Virus record (IMG/VR): IMGVR_UViG_3300048554_000673
Span: 1-34,992 of that record
Length of the DNA: 34,992 nucleotides
From: a virus
Strand: one strand, 5' to 3'
Below, in pieces: positions 17,298 to 27,335 of the stretch; position 1 is the stretch's first letter; every line of letters starts with the position of its first letter. The notes beneath the pieces are model-generated. The model made no database searches, was not told the origin of the DNA, and was given only the letters and a program-made list of their open reading frames with translations. The translations under genes and the position numbers were made by a program.

Positions 17298-17884
17298 ATT
17301 GTAATAGGTTTCGCGCTAATAAGCCCAGATAAGACTCCACCCACAAAGGTCGTGTAGAACGCATCGTCTTCGGAACCAGAAGGGACAAGTCTGTAATATG
17401 TTACCGTCCCTGTGTCTGTTGTAAAGGTATATGTCCAGACTTCTCCATCTGTAATAGTGGTATTAAGGAATGGTTCTGCGCTCCATCCTGTTACCAAACT
17501 CATCCACGTTGTCTCTATTCTAGAGTCTATTTCATCTGTACTTAGATACTTATTGGTGTCCCCTTCTGTTAATTGATCCGTGGTCTTAGTACCGAACCAA
17601 GTGTTGAGCCCGTTGAGATCATAGAACTCAGGGTGTTCATGAGCCTCGAAGCTACCATCTGCACCAGATGGCCCCTGTAAACCTTGAGGGCCTTGTGGGC
17701 CAGCTGGGCCTTGAAGAGTAGCATCCGTTGAGATTGAAGATGAACTAGACTGAGCGATAACCGTATCGGCTTTAGTCTTGATAGTTTTAATCTGGTCTTC
17801 AAGGGCGTTAATCTCCCTGACCAAGAGTCCAACTACTAGCTGGACCTCGGCTGGGTTTGAGGATCTAACGACAGGGGGTCTCAT
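17294..17884 (-). CDS. Collagen-like virion protein, 196 aa
   Basis: The N-terminal about 45 residues are helical and possibly trimer-forming (LVREINALEDQIKTIKTKAD). A Ser-rich spacer follows, then six Gly-X-Y triplets at residues 59-76, beginning GPAGPQGPQG. The rest (about 80-196) is a compact domain rich in Thr and aromatic residues. Short collagen repeats in phage proteins usually hold trimeric fibres together. It begins 3 nt after the end of the 1185-residue fibre and overlaps the terminase start by 4 nt, so it may be a small fibre or fibre-tip subunit. It is not part of the packaging machinery by sequence. Confidence 0.7.
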   Translation of the reverse strand: MRPPVVRSSNPAEVQLVVGLLVREINALEDQIKTIKTKADTVIAQSSSSSISTDATLQGPAGPQGPQGLQGPSGADGSFEAHEHPEFYDLNGLNTWFGTKTTDQLTEGDTNKYLSTDEIDSRIETTWMSLVTGWSAEPFLNTTITDGEVWTYTFTTDTGTVTYYRLVPSGSEDDAFYTTFVGGVLSGLISAKPITI

Positions 17885-17887
17885 TCA

Positions 17888-20800
17888 CTAGAACACTGTG
17901 CCGTTACTTGAGGTGATGTCTGTGCCGTTGTAGGATTTTGGGCCTGTAAGAGAGATTTGATAAGTCACACTGGTAAGTGACTGGCCAAAATCGTAGTTTA
18001 ACCTAAAGCACAATTCATTTGAAGACTCAACCCTTTCTATTTCTATATAGCTAGTGCCGAAACCTGCGTCAGCTCTTACTGTCGAGCCACCAGATGCGAG
18101 AGTCCCATTTCCAATATAACTTAATACAGAGTCCGCTGCTGCTGCATCACCTTGACCATGAATAATAACAAAGGGATCTCCACCAGAAAGCTTCTTAATA
18201 AAACCATCGAATTTTATTGATAGGTCATTGGATGGATAAGCACCTAAGACTCCTTTGATTGCTAGGTTGAATGAGCTATTCGCATAATCTCCATCAGTGA
18301 TATCAAGTCGTGTTCCTAGCAATGTAGATGATCCAGTCTGACCATCAGCAGGTGAGCCTGTTGCATATACCCCATACTCCTCAGTGGCAGATGGTGATCC
18401 TGCTGCCATGCCGACGATGTAGGCTTTTGTGTTAGCATTAGCCCCTTTATCTCCCTTTAGCTGAACGAGAATATTGTTATCAGTCACAGATGGCACCCCC
18501 TCCACAACAGAAGTCCCAGAAGAAGAATCCTGACCACCCTCCAAGTCTATTGCTGGAGAAGAGAAAACAAAGTTAGAGGTATTATCAACAGAAGCAATGT
18601 CAATAGCATTAACAAGCTCTATTGAAGGAGTATCACCATCAAAATTTGTCCACACATTATAAACAACCCTTACCCACTTCCATGTCTTGCCAGCAGGGAG
18701 TGCCAATGTGCCCTCGGCAACAATAGCACCAGTCCCCGTATTCGCAGTCTCAGCATCCCCAACCGTCACCCACTCAAGATCAACAGAGCCACCGCCACCA
18801 CCACCTCCACCCCAGTTGGTGTCACCGTAGTTACGGATAGCAGCAGCAGTCGCCACGGCATTTGGATCAACGGTCAATGTGGAAAGAACACCGTTCAGTT
18901 TGGAGAAAGGAACAGTGTCATCCACCAACTGAGAACCGTCGATGGTCTTGTTGGTTAGGGTTTGAGTAAGGTCAGTACCGACTACTGAGCCAGCTCCTAC
19001 ACCGTGAACTCCGGTTGCTAGGTTGTTGTGATCAGTGATGGCTTGATCCCTAGCTACTACCTCAGCTGCAATAGCATTAGTTCTAGCTAATGCCTCAGCG
19101 TCGATGTTAGCTTGAAGTGCTACTTGTGCGTCACTGATAGCTGTAGTTCTAGTGCTCTGCTCTGTGAACAACTGGCCTCCATTGACAGCATCTTTGCCAG
19201 CGGTAACAATAGTGCCATTGGCTACATTGGTGATCTTGAAGTTCGCTAGATTAAAAGCACCGGAAGCTGGAATAGATCCATCATGCCTGAATGCGTTAGC
19301 TGAAGTCGAGATGTTGTTAGCCACCTGAGTCGTCTGAATCGCTGTGAGCAAAGCCTGAAGCTTAGTCTCAAAGTCAAACCAGTTAAGATCCCAGTTGTTC
19401 TGCTCAGTGGTTGTTAGGTTAGTAGAAGCAGACATGTCGTTGAAGATCCCTGCCCCGCTATCCAGAGAGTTCAGATAAGACTCAAGTGTGGTGTAAGCAG
19501 TGGTCATGGAGTCACGTTCGGTCACGATGCTCAAAGCGTTTGCCTGAGTCACAGCATTGTTACGCTCTACTGTGTACTTGTCCCAGATACGCTTGAGTGT
19601 CGTCTTCTCGATGGCAGTGATCACACCGTCGTTGTTCATATCGGCTACAGCCTGTACTGATTCCCGTACAGTTGCAAGCATAGCCTTCGTGATGTTCTCT
19701 GTTGTCGTGGCTTTCGCAGACTGGTAGTTTCTGAACGCTTGATAGAACGCAGCTGAGCCCACTGCACTGTCTTGAGTGGTGATTGTAAAGTTAGGCGTGG
19801 ACCCAGTAGGAGAAGTCAGGGCACCTAAGTAATCATCCAGCTCTGTGTAGTACAGGGCGAGGTTGGAGGTGCTGACTCCTGCTTCAACTGCTTGAGCGAC
19901 GAAGGTATTGTGAGTGGCTTGAATGTCAGCCCACAAAGCATTCATTCTTTGCTTCTCTGCACCTGAGCTGATGATGCCATCACTCACGATGTTGTCTACG
20001 GTGGTGGTGTATTGGCTGTAAGTAGCAGGCTCTGATTCCCCGATGCTAGTTGCTTGGGCTGTGGCTACAGACTGAGACAGCAAACTGTACTGAGTACGGT
20101 GGTTGGTGAACTGGGCTTCCATGACTGCACGATCCACAGGTGTGTCAGTTTCCATGGCGCTAAACACACCCAGTGTGGTGTTTAAGTACGTGTCCAGTCC
20201 ATTATAGGCAGTGGTATAAGCTGAAGGCACCGTTACACCGAAGGTTCCAGCGTGTGCTGTGATGATTGTGTTCTGCGTAACGATGTCTTCCCAAGCCTGC
20301 TTGAGCAATCGTTTCTCAGATCCACCATTGATGATGCCGTCAGCTGCAATGTCGCTGACTGAGTTAGATATAGTGGTGAGTGAGCTATTGAAACCATCTA
20401 TCGTGGCCTGAAAGTTGGTGTCAACATAATTGTCTAACGCCTTCATGTCCAAGTAATAATTGTTCCATGCTAGGTTCCAAGCTGACACGTCTGAGACTGT
20501 GGTAGTCGTGGCCATGTTAGCAAAGACAGTGAGAGTCGTGTCGATCAGAGTCAGCCAAGTGGAATATGTTGCAACGTAGATCGTGTATTCACTAGACCCT
20601 GTGTGTCCAAGGCTTGTAGCCCTAGCTGTCAACCGAGTGTACTCTCCTTTGATTCTATCATACTCTCGTTTGAGATTGATCTTCTCTTGGGGGGTGATCT
20701 TGTTGTCAGCTGCGATCTCATCCACTGTGTTCTGAATAGCTGTAACATCACCATTAAGTGTCTGGAGCAAGGTCTGACTAGCTGAACGAATCGACGCCAG

Positions 20801-21445
20801 TATGGTAGCCTCTTTGTCCAAGAGATCATTCCAAACCGTAGCGAAGTTCACTGGCAGTGGGTTAGCTGGAATAGGAGGCAGGCCGAGCCATGTGCTGTAA
20901 GCCGTGATGTAATTGGTGTATGCTCCACTGCCGTCAATACCATATGATGTGGCAGAAGAGATGATCTCTGTGTTTCTGGCTGTGAGTTCAGCTTGAAGAG
21001 TCTGAAGAACCTCAGTCTCGTCTGTAGTAAGAGAACTGTCGGATGCCATGGTTGTGATCTGAGTCTTCAGCTCACTCAAGTGGCCGGAGTCTGGGCTCTG
21101 TGCATTGGCCAAAGTCTTAGCAATCGTCCTAGCCCCGATGTCAGTAAGAGCTTCCCATGATGAGGCCATCCCATTGCCTGATGTGTAGGCAACGACATTG
21201 ATCTTCTCTTGGTTAGCAGAGCTTGTGTCTATCCAGCGATCCAGTAAGTTAGCTGAGTCGGGCATGGTGCCACTACGGGTCGTGACCGGGATGGCTGCGA
21301 GTGCAGTCTCCAAAGCCTCAACCAAAACCTCAATGCTGGTGAAGTTCGACCAAGCTGGGTTAGTGATGTACTCTCTCAGCTGTGCGCTGGTTAAGGCATT
21401 ACGCTGGGGTGGAACAACAGGAAAGGAGTTTAATTCTATTGGCAT
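17888..21445 (-). CDS. Large repeat-containing tail fibre/appendage protein, 1185 aa
   Basis: The N-terminal 700 residues contain five helical repeats of about 115-122 residues. Each centres on a (D/N)G.I...EK..LK..W pattern, near residues 133, 245, 367, 487 and 603. This repeat type is common in the distal parts of phage tail fibre and host-specificity proteins. A trimerisation-like helical region (about 770-800, AEALARTNAIAAEVVARDQA) follows, then an octaglycine linker (about 878-886) and a beta-rich C-terminal domain of about 300 residues. Host binding by the C-terminal domain is inferred from this modular layout. It lies between the 1748-residue fibre (52-nt gap) and the collagen-like gene. 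Confidence 0.72.
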   Translation of the reverse strand: MPIELNSFPVVPPQRNALTSAQLREYITNPAWSNFTSIEVLVEALETALAAIPVTTRSGTMPDSANLLDRWIDTSSANQEKINVVAYTSGNGMASSWEALTDIGARTIAKTLANAQSPDSGHLSELKTQITTMASDSSLTTDETEVLQTLQAELTARNTEIISSATSYGIDGSGAYTNYITAYSTWLGLPPIPANPLPVNFATVWNDLLDKEATILASIRSASQTLLQTLNGDVTAIQNTVDEIAADNKITPQEKINLKREYDRIKGEYTRLTARATSLGHTGSSEYTIYVATYSTWLTLIDTTLTVFANMATTTTVSDVSAWNLAWNNYYLDMKALDNYVDTNFQATIDGFNSSLTTISNSVSDIAADGIINGGSEKRLLKQAWEDIVTQNTIITAHAGTFGVTVPSAYTTAYNGLDTYLNTTLGVFSAMETDTPVDRAVMEAQFTNHRTQYSLLSQSVATAQATSIGESEPATYSQYTTTVDNIVSDGIISSGAEKQRMNALWADIQATHNTFVAQAVEAGVSTSNLALYYTELDDYLGALTSPTGSTPNFTITTQDSAVGSAAFYQAFRNYQSAKATTTENITKAMLATVRESVQAVADMNNDGVITAIEKTTLKRIWDKYTVERNNAVTQANALSIVTERDSMTTAYTTLESYLNSLDSGAGIFNDMSASTNLTTTEQNNWDLNWFDFETKLQALLTAIQTTQVANNISTSANAFRHDGSIPASGAFNLANFKITNVANGTIVTAGKDAVNGGQLFTEQSTRTTAISDAQVALQANIDAEALARTNAIAAEVVARDQAITDHNNLATGVHGVGAGSVVGTDLTQTLTNKTIDGSQLVDDTVPFSKLNGVLSTLTVDPNAVATAAAIRNYGDTNWGGGGGGGGSVDLEWVTVGDAETANTGTGAIVAEGTLALPAGKTWKWVRVVYNVWTNFDGDTPSIELVNAIDIASVDNTSNFVFSSPAIDLEGGQDSSSGTSVVEGVPSVTDNNILVQLKGDKGANANTKAYIVGMAAGSPSATEEYGVYATGSPADGQTGSSTLLGTRLDITDGDYANSSFNLAIKGVLGAYPSNDLSIKFDGFIKKLSGGDPFVIIHGQGDAAAADSVLSYIGNGTLASGGSTVRADAGFGTSYIEIERVESSNELCFRLNYDFGQSLTSVTYQISLTGPKSYNGTDITSSNGTVF

Positions 21446-21497
21446 GTCTGGACCTTTGGGCTGCTGTATGTTATTCTAAATGGGTGGCTGTCCACGT

Positions 21498-24400
21498 TTA
21501 TGTCAGGTCTGTACTATGCGGTATCAGCTTTGATGACTTCTGGACACCTTGATTTATGATGGTGAGGTCTGCTTTCTTGGCTAAGATAGCCGTGGCCTCA
21601 ATATCGGCGAGGCTTATATTATTAAGGCTGGAAGTAGCCAACCCATTGGCTGTGATCCCAGCATTATCTGGTTCACTTACCATATCAGTGTTTGTGGTGG
21701 TAGTGTCAACTAAGGTCACATTGGCCACCGCATCCACAGCAGGGTTAAAATCGTTCAATGCTGTGATCTGTGCTTGGGTGACATCATGTTCTGCTAAAAG
21801 TAACGCCTGTCTTGCGTCTGCTTGGGTTTTGGTTTCTAGCGCGTCAATCTTCCCTTCGTTAGCATTGACTTCAGCGATGATCGAAGCTTGTGCATCAGTG
21901 ACGTTCGTGGGGGTTGAGAATCCAGTTGCGGTGATCCAGTTTCCTTGGTTGGTTTGGAGTTCGCTGGTATCTGCAAGTATTCCCGCAATGCTCGCGTTGT
22001 CAGGCGCTGTCGTGTTGGCTCCATCGGTTCCTCGCATAACCTCATTCTCAAAGCTTGCGTCCAAATCAATAGTTGCGCCCGCTGAATTGTCAGTGATGGC
22101 AGTCTTGGGAATTCCACGAACAGAGATAACTCCACCAGTGTTTGAAACGTCAAGATTCGCCTTGCCCGCGTTGTACTCTAGCGTTGTGTTGCACCCTGCC
22201 GTTGAGCCAGAGAGCAGTAATCCACCGTTGTAGCTCCTCACGCTCAATTGAGTGTTTGTACCGTGGGTGATTTGTGGTGCTGTTAATCCCGCGATGTTAC
22301 TCACGCAGCGAGACAAGAGAACACTCGCACCATCCTCAAGAGTCATCGCGCCCGCAAAACCACAAGTGACATAAGAACCGTTCAAGCCCGTTGTGCCGTC
22401 GAGGAGGTTAACAGTCTCACAAGCATGAATCCCTGTTGAAGCGCCACCCATGTTCATTTCGCTAAAGGTTGAGCCCGTGAGGTCATAGCCTGCTGTCAGC
22501 AAAGTGTCCGTAATGTTACCACCCTTCACGATAAAGCCTTGGAGGTCGGCGTCTAGAGTGACTGTGCCACGGATACGAATATCGCGGAAACCATAATTGT
22601 CTGCTAGAATCTTGGCGTTTGACCAAGAGTTCACGGGGTTGCTTTGAGTTCCGTATGGGTAAACGCTCGCATTTGTTCCGTTAACGGGATCAATCCAGAT
22701 TTGATATTGGTACTCACTCAAGACCTGAGCAGCGGAAACGGTGAAGTATTTGACATCACCGTTGGAGTTATCCAAGGGCGTACCGTCTGTTGATTGAACG
22801 AAGGCCGCAATCGTCGCCCCATCGTCCCCCGCGTTGTCACGAATATGACGAACAGCAGTCTCATAAAACAGATAAGCACCAGTCGGTAGCGTCACATAAG
22901 ACACCTCTCCACCACCGTTCATCAAGTAGCTCATGCCGTCCTGAGTTTGCAGAGCATCCTCGACCTCATCAAAGCAAGAACGAACTGGCGCTTCACCGTC
23001 CCCGATTCTTAGATTCATCCGTGAGCCATCAGCTTGAGGCACAACGGAAAGGAAAGCAGATGTTGATGCTGTGTATGCCGCGGAGCCGTCAGGCAAAAGC
23101 TTTTGACTTTGAGTAGCATCAACGGTAACATCTGAACCTGTGGCGCTGAATGTCCCGATTATTGGAGCATATCCCGCTCGGTTGATGCAGTATGACCATG
23201 TGCCCGTTGAACCGTTAGGCACGTTATAAATTACGGTTCCCGTTTGGCTTGTCTGTCTGCCTTGAACGGTTGTGTTGTCATTCTCTAGGAACTGAACGTT
23301 TGCAGAGGTGAGGTTGTTGATCGTGACCGTAACCCCTGCAATTACAAAGTTTACCGTATCTCCCGTGGTTAGTGGCTGCTGTTGCCCCGCGTCTAAGACA
23401 ACATCAATACTTCCTCCGCTTGAGTTATTAAGCGTTGAAGCTGCGTCGAAAGTGAACCCAGTTGCGTCATACGTCCCGCCATTGGCAACGTCGATAGTTG
23501 TTGTGGCGTCTGCGCTTCCCGTCCATGTCGCTTGTTCTGCGTTCCATGTCATGTTTTGGAGGACGAGGTCGTTAAATATGGTATTCCCTGTGCCGTTGCT
23601 TAGTGTGCCATCTTTGAAACCACCTGTGAAAGTGGATGCCGTGATGGTTAGCGTGGTCCCTGTGAGGTCATAAACCGTGGCCCCTGAGAAGTTCACAGCA
23701 ATGTCTAGTGTTTTGCAGTCTATGATGTTGCCTTCTCTGCCTACTGTCGGTTCAGATTCTCCCAAATAAGCAGCAACTAGTTCAGACTTTGCTCTGTCAT
23801 ATAGCTTTTGAGGAGTCTCCAATTCAGTGTAAGCATCTACAGTTGCTTTATTTGTCTCTATAATGGATAAATCAGGAGTCATTGGCAATGATTCTGTCAG
23901 TGTCCCTAATCCGTATAGAGCTGTATTCCATTGAGTGATTGACCTATCATACGCAATAATGTTTAAAGGTATAGTCTCAGAATTGGTTCTATCGTCTAGT
24001 ACTATATTACCTGTACCTCCCTCTATTAAGATAGCAAGCATAAGAAGCAAGTTATCGTTAATAGGCGTTGATTGATTAATACCAGTATATTCTTTATCTA
24101 ATGTATCATCTTGTGAACTATCAGTTGCGTTCATAGGACCAACTTGTCGCAATCCGTTATTTATGTCTTTTCCATAATAAGAAAATTCTGATAACGATAC
24201 ACCATTCAAGTCTTCTGGAGTTATGTCAATTTGTCTTAGAACATGTGCATATAAATTTCGACTTGATTCTGCTGAAAAAGATACTTGTTTAAATGCATTT
24301 TGAATATATATATCTTCTGATCTATGAGAGTCATTTTGAGCACTTGTTACATCGGACGTATTGGTATTCTCTGAGTTATCTAAGTCTATTAATGTTTGCT

Positions 24401-26744
24401 CTGGATGAACCCCATTATATGTTTGAAATTCTCCTTTCTTAAAAATAAAAGCAGCATTATTAAATCCATATGTAGTAAAGAAACGAGACTGCAAAACAAG
24501 TCCGTCAAAAACCATATTATTAATATTTAGATTTGAACCACCACCTACACTAGTAGGAGTAAGTCTTAATTGAACTTCTTGTGTACTCGATAGACTCAAT
24601 AATGTTCCATCATTGATAGTTAATGTAGAACCTCCTTCTATTCTTAATGTTCCGAAAGTTCTTATGGTTCCACCATTCCAAATAAATGTTCCTCCTGATG
24701 ACACATACATCATGAAGTAAGAGAAGAAGTCATTAGAACTTCCTATGAATTCTATACCAGAACCTTGGGAGTACGTGTCTACTCCGTTTACATTTTGGAA
24801 TACTCCTAGTCTTAAAATACCACCACTTGCAACTCTTAATGGAGTTAAAGTTGTGTTGTTCTTTGCAATAGCACTTAATACAATTTTTTCTTTAGAGGGG
24901 TCTATCTGCAAGTCCCCGTCTATTTTAAGTCTGACATCTTCAGCAAAGGTATAGGTTTTGAAATCCCCTGTTTCAATGTAGTCTACAAACTCTAAACCTC
25001 TTAATCCTAATAAATCAGTTTCGGTTGTTGAAGTTGTTAAAGTAACTACTTTATCAGTTGTTCCACTTTCCACCCAATTAGTTGATGGATTAAGACCATC
25101 TCCTTTAACAATGGTTCCACCTGTTGCCGTTATTGTTGTATTGTTCAGTTTGGCATTATTAACACCTAATACAGTAGAAGTCCCACTTCCGATGTGCTCA
25201 ACCTCGGTGGGTTCAAATCCTGAGATAGTGAAGCTAGTCACGGTGTCGGTGTCCACAACAAACTTATCGGCCGCATCCTCCGTATACGTTGCCCCATCAG
25301 TCACCGTGACTATTCCAGCTTGCAGCACTGTTATTGTGCCTCCGTCAGTGGTGGTGGATATGACTGTGCCCTGTGCAACTGTGATAGTTATGTTGTTTAC
25401 AGAATCATTATGAACTTTAATAGTCCCACTAGATGAAAGCCCTGACAAATCATAAGACCCCGCACCACCACTGCCTAGCGTTATGTCATTCCCCGAATTA
25501 TTAGAGAATATAGCATTAATGGCTGAGTAATCCCCTGCACCAGAGGTGATGACTAAACCATCGGCATCACTCTCATTATTACGAATGATAGCCCCTGTGA
25601 TCGTCGTGTCTGACGTTATCTCTACCCGCCAAGCCCTGTCAAATACACAGTCTGTCGCCGTGGCGTGAGCAAGCTTAACACTGTTGGCATTGTAAAATTG
25701 GTTCGTATCGAAAAGGCATGTGCCACTGGTTGACCCCGTGACCTCAATATCGTATTCACCTCCACTTGAGCGACTAACACCTGAGAAGATAAATCCCGAT
25801 TGAAACCGCACATAGTCAGATGCACTCTGATTAATGGTCACTAAACGACCGTGCCCCGCTGTGCCATCACCAACAAAGGCCGCCATATATCCCTCTATGC
25901 CTACCTCATCAATAAGTTGAGCGGCGCGACTGGGATAGAAAGCAATTTGAGAAACCGATTGATCCCACCTTGTTAAAGTGGACCCATCGCCGATTGTGAA
26001 CCCATATTGAACAGCATAGGTTCTGCCCAAACCACCTGCTTGGTCAATACGATTATAAGCAAACCATCGCCCCGAATCACCATTATCTGGCAATGAACCT
26101 CGTTTATCCGAAATAAAATCAAGGTCGATAGGAGTAGAGACATCACCATCTGTAACAATCGGAGGGTCGCAAGTTTTCAGCCTACCCATGTAAACATCGA
26201 CTTGATCACTAGAGGCAACATCAGCATGCAATTCTACATCATTAATATCGGTCCAGTCGATTGTTCCACTTGATGCGTCTGGTGTTGCGTTTCTGTCGAT
26301 AACAAAAGCTTGACCATTTAAAGCGTTTGCGCCTCCAATGGGTTCATACGTTTTATATCCACCGAAAGAACTTAACGTGATGGAAAATAAATCAGAACCG
26401 CCGATATTATATCGAACCCAATTCCCCGAACCATCAACTACGAGGAATCGCAACCCCCCATTTGCAAGAGTATTGATATTCCCAAAGACATTGTACTGTT
26501 GTGAGGCGAGTTGAAAATAAATATATTGCCTTGTGGAAAAATCACTGGATGAAGTTGCTAGGGGCAACCTGCCGCCGTAAAGACCAGTGACGGCAGAATT
26601 GGTATCAAAACCCTCCCCTCCCTGCAGACCAATAAAGTTGCTGGCCGCTGTTGCAGATTCACGCAATGGAGCGACCATCGTTGAACTACCTGTTTGCAGC
26701 TCCTCGATGTTGGTCATCGCATAATCAATACTTGGTGATGCCAT
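21498..26744 (-). CDS. Giant beta-helical tail fibre/tailspike-like protein, 1748 aa
   Basis: A very long Thr/Gly/Asn/Ser-rich protein with repeated short beta strands (TITVAQGTV, GGSTLTINDGTLL, GTVTLDADLQ), as in right-handed beta-helix spikes. An IWIDPVNGTNASVYPYGTQ block (about 1347 onward), followed by many short beta repeats, resembles receptor-binding shafts of marine phages. The C-terminal about 160 residues are helical with coiled-coil character. DNA composition changes sharply within it: roughly 23.73-25.19 kb (residues about 520-1005) is much more AT-rich than the two flanks, which suggests a transferred middle section. I see no enzymatic active site, so depolymerase activity is unproven. 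Confidence 0.7.
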   Translation of the reverse strand: MASPSIDYAMTNIEELQTGSSTMVAPLRESATAASNFIGLQGGEGFDTNSAVTGLYGGRLPLATSSSDFSTRQYIYFQLASQQYNVFGNINTLANGGLRFLVVDGSGNWVRYNIGGSDLFSITLSSFGGYKTYEPIGGANALNGQAFVIDRNATPDASSGTIDWTDINDVELHADVASSDQVDVYMGRLKTCDPPIVTDGDVSTPIDLDFISDKRGSLPDNGDSGRWFAYNRIDQAGGLGRTYAVQYGFTIGDGSTLTRWDQSVSQIAFYPSRAAQLIDEVGIEGYMAAFVGDGTAGHGRLVTINQSASDYVRFQSGFIFSGVSRSSGGEYDIEVTGSTSGTCLFDTNQFYNANSVKLAHATATDCVFDRAWRVEITSDTTITGAIIRNNESDADGLVITSGAGDYSAINAIFSNNSGNDITLGSGGAGSYDLSGLSSSGTIKVHNDSVNNITITVAQGTVISTTTDGGTITVLQAGIVTVTDGATYTEDAADKFVVDTDTVTSFTISGFEPTEVEHIGSGTSTVLGVNNAKLNNTTITATGGTIVKGDGLNPSTNWVESGTTDKVVTLTTSTTETDLLGLRGLEFVDYIETGDFKTYTFAEDVRLKIDGDLQIDPSKEKIVLSAIAKNNTTLTPLRVASGGILRLGVFQNVNGVDTYSQGSGIEFIGSSNDFFSYFMMYVSSGGTFIWNGGTIRTFGTLRIEGGSTLTINDGTLLSLSSTQEVQLRLTPTSVGGGSNLNINNMVFDGLVLQSRFFTTYGFNNAAFIFKKGEFQTYNGVHPEQTLIDLDNSENTNTSDVTSAQNDSHRSEDIYIQNAFKQVSFSAESSRNLYAHVLRQIDITPEDLNGVSLSEFSYYGKDINNGLRQVGPMNATDSSQDDTLDKEYTGINQSTPINDNLLLMLAILIEGGTGNIVLDDRTNSETIPLNIIAYDRSITQWNTALYGLGTLTESLPMTPDLSIIETNKATVDAYTELETPQKLYDRAKSELVAAYLGESEPTVGREGNIIDCKTLDIAVNFSGATVYDLTGTTLTITASTFTGGFKDGTLSNGTGNTIFNDLVLQNMTWNAEQATWTGSADATTTIDVANGGTYDATGFTFDAASTLNNSSGGSIDVVLDAGQQQPLTTGDTVNFVIAGVTVTINNLTSANVQFLENDNTTVQGRQTSQTGTVIYNVPNGSTGTWSYCINRAGYAPIIGTFSATGSDVTVDATQSQKLLPDGSAAYTASTSAFLSVVPQADGSRMNLRIGDGEAPVRSCFDEVEDALQTQDGMSYLMNGGGEVSYVTLPTGAYLFYETAVRHIRDNAGDDGATIAAFVQSTDGTPLDNSNGDVKYFTVSAAQVLSEYQYQIWIDPVNGTNASVYPYGTQSNPVNSWSNAKILADNYGFRDIRIRGTVTLDADLQGFIVKGGNITDTLLTAGYDLTGSTFSEMNMGGASTGIHACETVNLLDGTTGLNGSYVTCGFAGAMTLEDGASVLLSRCVSNIAGLTAPQITHGTNTQLSVRSYNGGLLLSGSTAGCNTTLEYNAGKANLDVSNTGGVISVRGIPKTAITDNSAGATIDLDASFENEVMRGTDGANTTAPDNASIAGILADTSELQTNQGNWITATGFSTPTNVTDAQASIIAEVNANEGKIDALETKTQADARQALLLAEHDVTQAQITALNDFNPAVDAVANVTLVDTTTTNTDMVSEPDNAGITANGLATSSLNNISLADIEATAILAKKADLTIINQGVQKSSKLIPHSTDLT

Positions 26745-26747
26745 TTC

Positions 26748-27092
26748 TTACGCCCCCTGTGGTGCAACAAAGACCGCATTGAGATTAGGATGTTCAACCC
26801 CCAGAATATCAGCTATCCCCGCTTCAGTTGCGTAGTAAGCAGCTCCGACACTAGCCAGAGCGTGGGTGGTGATGTAGCTCTCAACGTGAGGAATCACAAC
26901 CTTGTAAACTTTCTCAATATCATAGATGCGGCTCCCGTCATCCATATAAGCGAATGGGACCAATTCAATTGTGAGGCTTTGCTGACTATTCGCGTGAGTC
27001 GGAAACCCAAAATCAAAGCGCTTAACGTGCAACCCTTCAAGCTTAAAATCGCCAGAGGCCTTTACATATTCGAGGTTTGTTATTTTAATCAT
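26748..27092 (-). CDS. Hypothetical protein before the giant fibre, 114 aa
   Basis: A small mixed alpha/beta protein with no recognised family. The N-terminus is beta-rich (MIKITNLEYVKASGDFKLEGL), and the C-terminal part is Ala-rich and helical (THALASVGAAYYATEAG). It ends 3 nt before the start of the giant fibre and starts 9 nt after the zinc-ribbon gene. Tight spacing suggests a fibre assembly factor or attachment adaptor, but this is inference from position only. Confidence 0.6.
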   Translation of the reverse strand: MIKITNLEYVKASGDFKLEGLHVKRFDFGFPTHANSQQSLTIELVPFAYMDDGSRIYDIEKVYKVVIPHVESYITTHALASVGAAYYATEAGIADILGVEHPNLNAVFVAPQGA

Positions 27093-27101
27093 GCCCTTAT
27101 T

Positions 27102-27335
27102 TCACAATAAATGTCTATCACAACGAATGCAAGAACCGTCCGTGAGATGGTTCCTAGTTTCACACTTAGGGCATACCATTACCGTGGACTTGGTTACCAG
27201 ATCCGTATTGATGGTTTCCAGTTCTGGTGTGTAGATTTCCGTTGGCACATCCCAGTCGTGAGTTTCCTCCTGACGAGCTTTCAACTTCTCTTTCGCTCTC
27301 CCGACTAGCCTTGCCATGATCGTCTTGCCACCCAT
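27102..27335 (-). CDS. Zinc-ribbon protein, 77 aa
   Basis: The C-terminus has four cysteines in a CPKC...CIRC arrangement (Cys55, Cys58, Cys69, Cys72), a clear treble-clef or zinc-ribbon metal site. The N-terminal about 25 residues are basic and helical. The start is the ATG at 27335, with GGAG placed 7 nt upstream and a 1-nt TAATG overlap with the membrane-protein gene. A second Met at residue 7 is less well placed. Possible roles are nucleic-acid or protein binding; a role in transcription or host takeover is not shown. Confidence 0.65.
   Translation of the reverse strand: MGGKTIMARLVGRAKEKLKARQEETHDWDVPTEIYTPELETINTDLVTKSTVMVCPKCETRNHLTDGSCIRCDRHLL

Noticed and set aside
21556-22233. 225-codon plus-strand open frame in the giant fibre
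   Set aside because: Antisense shadow of a Thr/Ala/Asn-rich fibre frame, with no ribosome-binding site or family pattern.
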